This document shows positions 63,150-64,000 of a stretch of DNA of 64,000 nucleotides, piece after piece. A program made the position numbers and the translations under genes. The notes under the pieces are model-generated. The model saw only the letters and a program-made list of their open reading frames with translations, ran no database searches and was not told where the DNA came from. The stretch spans positions 215,421-279,420 of the forward strand of contig NZ_JACETV010000008.1 in NCBI RefSeq assembly GCF_013912375.1. The letters are read 5' to 3'. This DNA is from Emticicia sp. BO119. GTDB taxonomy: Bacteria; Bacteroidota; Bacteroidia; Cytophagales; Spirosomataceae. Positions within the stretch are counted from its first letter, which is position 1, and every line of letters begins with the position of its first letter.

Positions 63150-64000
63150 ACGGATCAACTCTAAAAGTTGTGGGGTGAGTAGGATTAAGCATAGATTTTG
63201 GTAAGTCTATATAAAAAGAAAGGGATATTCTTCACACCTCTGAATTGACTTCTAAATGCCTTAATCTTGGCATTAAAAGCCTCCGCCGAAGCATTCGTGC
63301 TTCTATTTTCAAAGAAGTTAACGATGGTCTTATAATGATTTTGTATTGACCTTGCCACTGTATTGAAGGCTTTAAAGCCTGCCTGTCTTACTTTTTCATG
63401 CCATTTAGCCAGCCTTGTCAATCCATACAGTTTGTCATTGGTATTTTCAAAGATATATGAAAGACTCATTGTTAAGTCATAGGCATGCTTAATGTCAGGA
63501 TATAACTCGAATAATAGCGTGGCCCTTTGTTTCTGGTTCTCAGTCCAGTCTTTCTCTTTTTTGTATAAAACGTATCGACTTCTGGCCAATAATTGTTTGA
63601 GTGTATCTCCATTAGGAAGTATTTTTGGGTCATATTCATTATTAGTTTTCTTAGCCAATTCAATGGCCTCATTTTCAGCATCCAAGGCTTCCCATCTATG
63701 TTTGATTCTGATTTCCTGTAAGGCTGCTGTAGCTAGCTTTTGAACGTGGAATCTATCGGTTACTCTGGTAGCATTAGGGAATGATCTCTTGGCTATTAAT
63801 TCCATATTAGCGGCCATGTCTAAGGTGATTTCTCTAACTTTCTTACGAACATTAAAAGGAATTTTCTGTAATACATTAATCACCGTTTCTGCCTTGGTAC
63901 CCGCTATAATGGCTACAATACTGCCTTTTTTGCCCTTAGCGGCTTTGTTAGTAAGAATTGTGTAGAGTTCTCCATCTGACAAGCTTGTCTCATCGATGGA
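63150..64000 (-). mobile_element. ISAon1-like (ISL3-type) insertion sequence, left part only
   Basis: The plausible end is at 63150-63178, where CGGATCAACTCTAAAAGTTG and GTGGGGTG follow the point at which the remnant's homology stops. The transposase gene on the minus strand ends at 63185. The rest of the element lies beyond the window, so the other terminal repeat and the target duplication cannot be seen. Confidence 0.6.
63185..64000 (-). CDS. ISAon1-like (ISL3-type) transposase, partial
   Basis: The minus-strand frame stays open to the window edge (SIDETSLSDGELYTILTNKA at the right end), so the N-terminal part is missing; 271 codons are visible. DDE residues are the D of REITLDMAANMELIA, the D of RVTDRFHVQKLATAALQEIR, and the E of NASAEAFNAKIKAF, the ISL3-type order. 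The C-terminus RLTKIYA matches the ISAon1 group of Bacteroidota. It should catalyse movement of its own element. It has no frameshift within the visible part and is probably intact. Confidence 0.88.
   Translation of the reverse strand, partial: SIDETSLSDGELYTILTNKAAKGKKGSIVAIIAGTKAETVINVLQKIPFNVRKKVREITLDMAANMELIAKRSFPNATRVTDRFHVQKLATAALQEIRIKHRWEALDAENEAIELAKKTNNEYDPKILPNGDTLKQLLARSRYVLYKKEKDWTENQKQRATLLFELYPDIKHAYDLTMSLSYIFENTNDKLYGLTRLAKWHEKVRQAGFKAFNTVARSIQNHYKTIVNFFENRSTNASAEAFNAKIKAFRSQFRGVKNIPFFLYRLTKIYA

Overview
The window looks like a chromosomal segment of a Bacteroidota bacterium, most likely order Cytophagales (Spirosomataceae-like, e.g. the Emticicia/Arcicella/Flectobacillus neighbourhood). 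This is inferred from AT-rich DNA, many secreted proteins, C-terminal type IX secretion (T9SS) sorting domains, PKD and '3-coathanger' modules, GH97/GH43 enzymes, an Anbu/alpha-E pair, an ISAon1-like (ISL3-type) transposase, and Bacteroidota-type promoters (TTG, 19-base spacer, TAnnTTTG). No rRNA, tRNA or CRISPR array was found.

Layout. 1-270: start of a minus-strand pfkA that runs off the left edge. 0.7-3.5 kb: large repetitive secreted adhesin-like protein. 3.8-11 kb: small housekeeping and stress genes (thioesterase, PAP2, quinone reductase-like MDR, DoxX, fasciclin, WYL regulator, DinB, DUF4287, ThuA, VOC), with two copies of an imperfect palindromic repeat. 11-19 kb: a GATase-like secreted protein, a YuaF/flotillin membrane pair, an M20 amidohydrolase, two unknowns and a GT-C glycosyltransferase. 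19-30 kb: secreted hydrolytic and oxidative enzymes (M4 metallopeptidase, Gfo/Idh/MocA, PQQ-type sugar dehydrogenase, GH97, GH43). 30-36 kb: heavy-metal RND efflux operon (small His-rich protein, pump, outer-membrane channel, adaptor). 36-46 kb: transglutaminase, glmM, two large secreted proteins, and the proteasome-like Anbu with its alpha-E partner. 46-54 kb: a signalling-rich accessory island. 54-62.7 kb: penicillin acylase, PA2169-type protein, VanZ, glnS and a LruC-domain lipoprotein. 62.98-64 kb: an IS apparently inserted in the remnant of a related IS.

The most unusual content is at 46.8-50.6 kb. A phosphotransferase-fold kinase gene overlaps by 14 bases a 671-residue protein that carries a HopA1-family domain, a four-cysteine insertion, and a C-terminal part that resembles a LanC-like alpha/alpha toroid without zinc ligands. 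Kinase plus HopA1 pairs are the split Ser/Thr dehydratases of class V lanthipeptides and thioamitides, so this may be a Bacteroidota peptide- or protein-modifying system. The 146-residue protein upstream is the only nearby substrate candidate, and a 163-base palindromic element separates it from the kinase. Two response regulators, a TPR histidine kinase (its stop overlapping the HopA1 gene's stop) and a lone LytTR protein flank the locus. Function is inferred from family resemblance read by eye; no search was run.
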